Positions 63,741-64,000 of a DNA stretch of 64,000 nucleotides are shown piece after piece; position 1 is the first letter of the stretch, and every line of letters starts with the position of its first letter. The notes under the pieces are model-generated. The model saw only the letters and a program-made list of their open reading frames with translations. It had not been told where the DNA came from and did not search any database. The stretch is taken from contig OZ038500.1 of NCBI GenBank assembly GCA_964036315.1, positions 60,915,446-60,979,445 on the forward strand. Reading direction: 5' to 3'. The stretch comes from Acanthosepion esculentum (Eukaryota > Mollusca > Cephalopoda > Sepiida > Sepiidae). Made by a program: the position numbers and the translations under genes.

Positions 63741-64000
63741 GGTAACCTGCTGCGTCGGTCGTCCTAGAAAGATAAGGCAACCTGCTGCATCAGTCGTCCA
63801 AGAAAGATAAGGCAACCTGCTGCATCAGTCGTTCAAGAAAGATAAGGCAACCTGCTACAGCAGTCGTCCAAGAAAGATAAGGCAACCTGCTGCGTCAGTC
63901 GTACAAGAAAGTTAAGGCAACCTGCTGCGTCAGTCGTCCAAGAAAGATAAGGCAACCTGCTGCGTCAGTCGTCCTAGAAAGATAAGGCAACCTGCTGCAT

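Larger units (their letters stand above)
45361..64000. repeat. 35-bp satellite array, at least 18.6 kb, continuing past the window
   Basis: The monomer gataaggcaacctgctgcgt plus 15 more bases (cagtcgtccaagaaa) recurs every 35 bp without a break: ~530 copies. Main variants: tgcgt / tgcat / tacag at positions 16-20, and gtcca / gtcct / gttca / gccca at 25-29. The leftmost two units (45,361-45,428) are strongly diverged and 34 bp long, as expected at an array edge. Because 35 is not a multiple of 3, translated frames repeat every 105 nt. Minus-strand frames (SWTTDAAGCLIFLGRLTQQV ...) stay open for up to ~105 codons but are a by-product of monomers that lack stops in most frames. Confidence 0.98.

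Noticed and set aside
45361..64000. A CRISPR-like array of regular repeats
   Set aside because: No unique spacers; monomers abut one another, and the DNA is eukaryotic.

Overview
The window looks like intergenic, repeat-saturated DNA from an invertebrate, most likely a cephalopod (octopus-like). The main support is tRNA-derived SINEs (one with a tRNA-Arg-like head), dozens of long (AT)n arrays, Penelope-like and LINE relics, mariner/hAT/pogo-type DNA transposons and a small LTR element. The species call is inference. I found no intact host protein-coding gene and no intact tRNA or rRNA gene. The long open frames are translations of microsatellites, of the CT-rich array, or of the 35-bp satellite. 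The only frames with recognisable protein content are decayed transposon fragments.

Layout: 1-4.3 kb holds a diverged SINE, a 200-bp tandem triplication, a LINE fragment and a 31-bp satellite with a 124-bp higher order. 4.3-8.2 kb holds LINE 3' fragments, a second SINE family (minus strand) and a jockey/CR1-like LINE relic. 8.2-14.6 kb is dominated by a 3.7-kb (CT)n-based array with a ~200-bp higher-order period, bracketed by duplicated modules, then AT arrays. 15-24 kb holds SINEs, two mariner-type relics, a 549-bp hAT element with 8-bp target duplication, and two inverted/tandem repeat families that carry hammerhead-ribozyme cores. 25-30 kb holds a SINE, a pol-less LTR retrotransposon with a tRNA-Trp-type primer site, and LINE 3' ends. 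30-41 kb holds LINE RT fragments, hairpins centred on (AT)n, two further hammerhead loci, a rearranged Penelope-like GIY-YIG fragment and a SINE inserted in a LINE with a 12-bp target duplication. 42-45 kb holds a pogo/Tigger-like MITE inserted in a LINE, and more AT/GT arrays. 45.36 kb to the right edge is one continuous satellite of 35-bp monomers with nested higher-order structure (52-monomer 1,820-bp blocks inside a 257-monomer 8,995-bp block present twice; the second copy has four extra monomers).

The most interesting system is the set of predicted self-cleaving hammerhead ribozymes: minus strand 23,202-23,244, minus strand 35,492-35,534, and an inverted pair at 35,808-35,904, with decayed relatives at 13.5, 17.6, 22.2 and 44.6 kb. 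The 23.1-23.7 kb locus repeats in tandem with a 364-370-bp unit, resembling the retrozyme class of small non-coding elements thought to depend on Penelope-like machinery. A Penelope-like relic lies 3 kb from the 35-kb loci. All calls come from reading the sequence by eye; no alignment or folding program was run.
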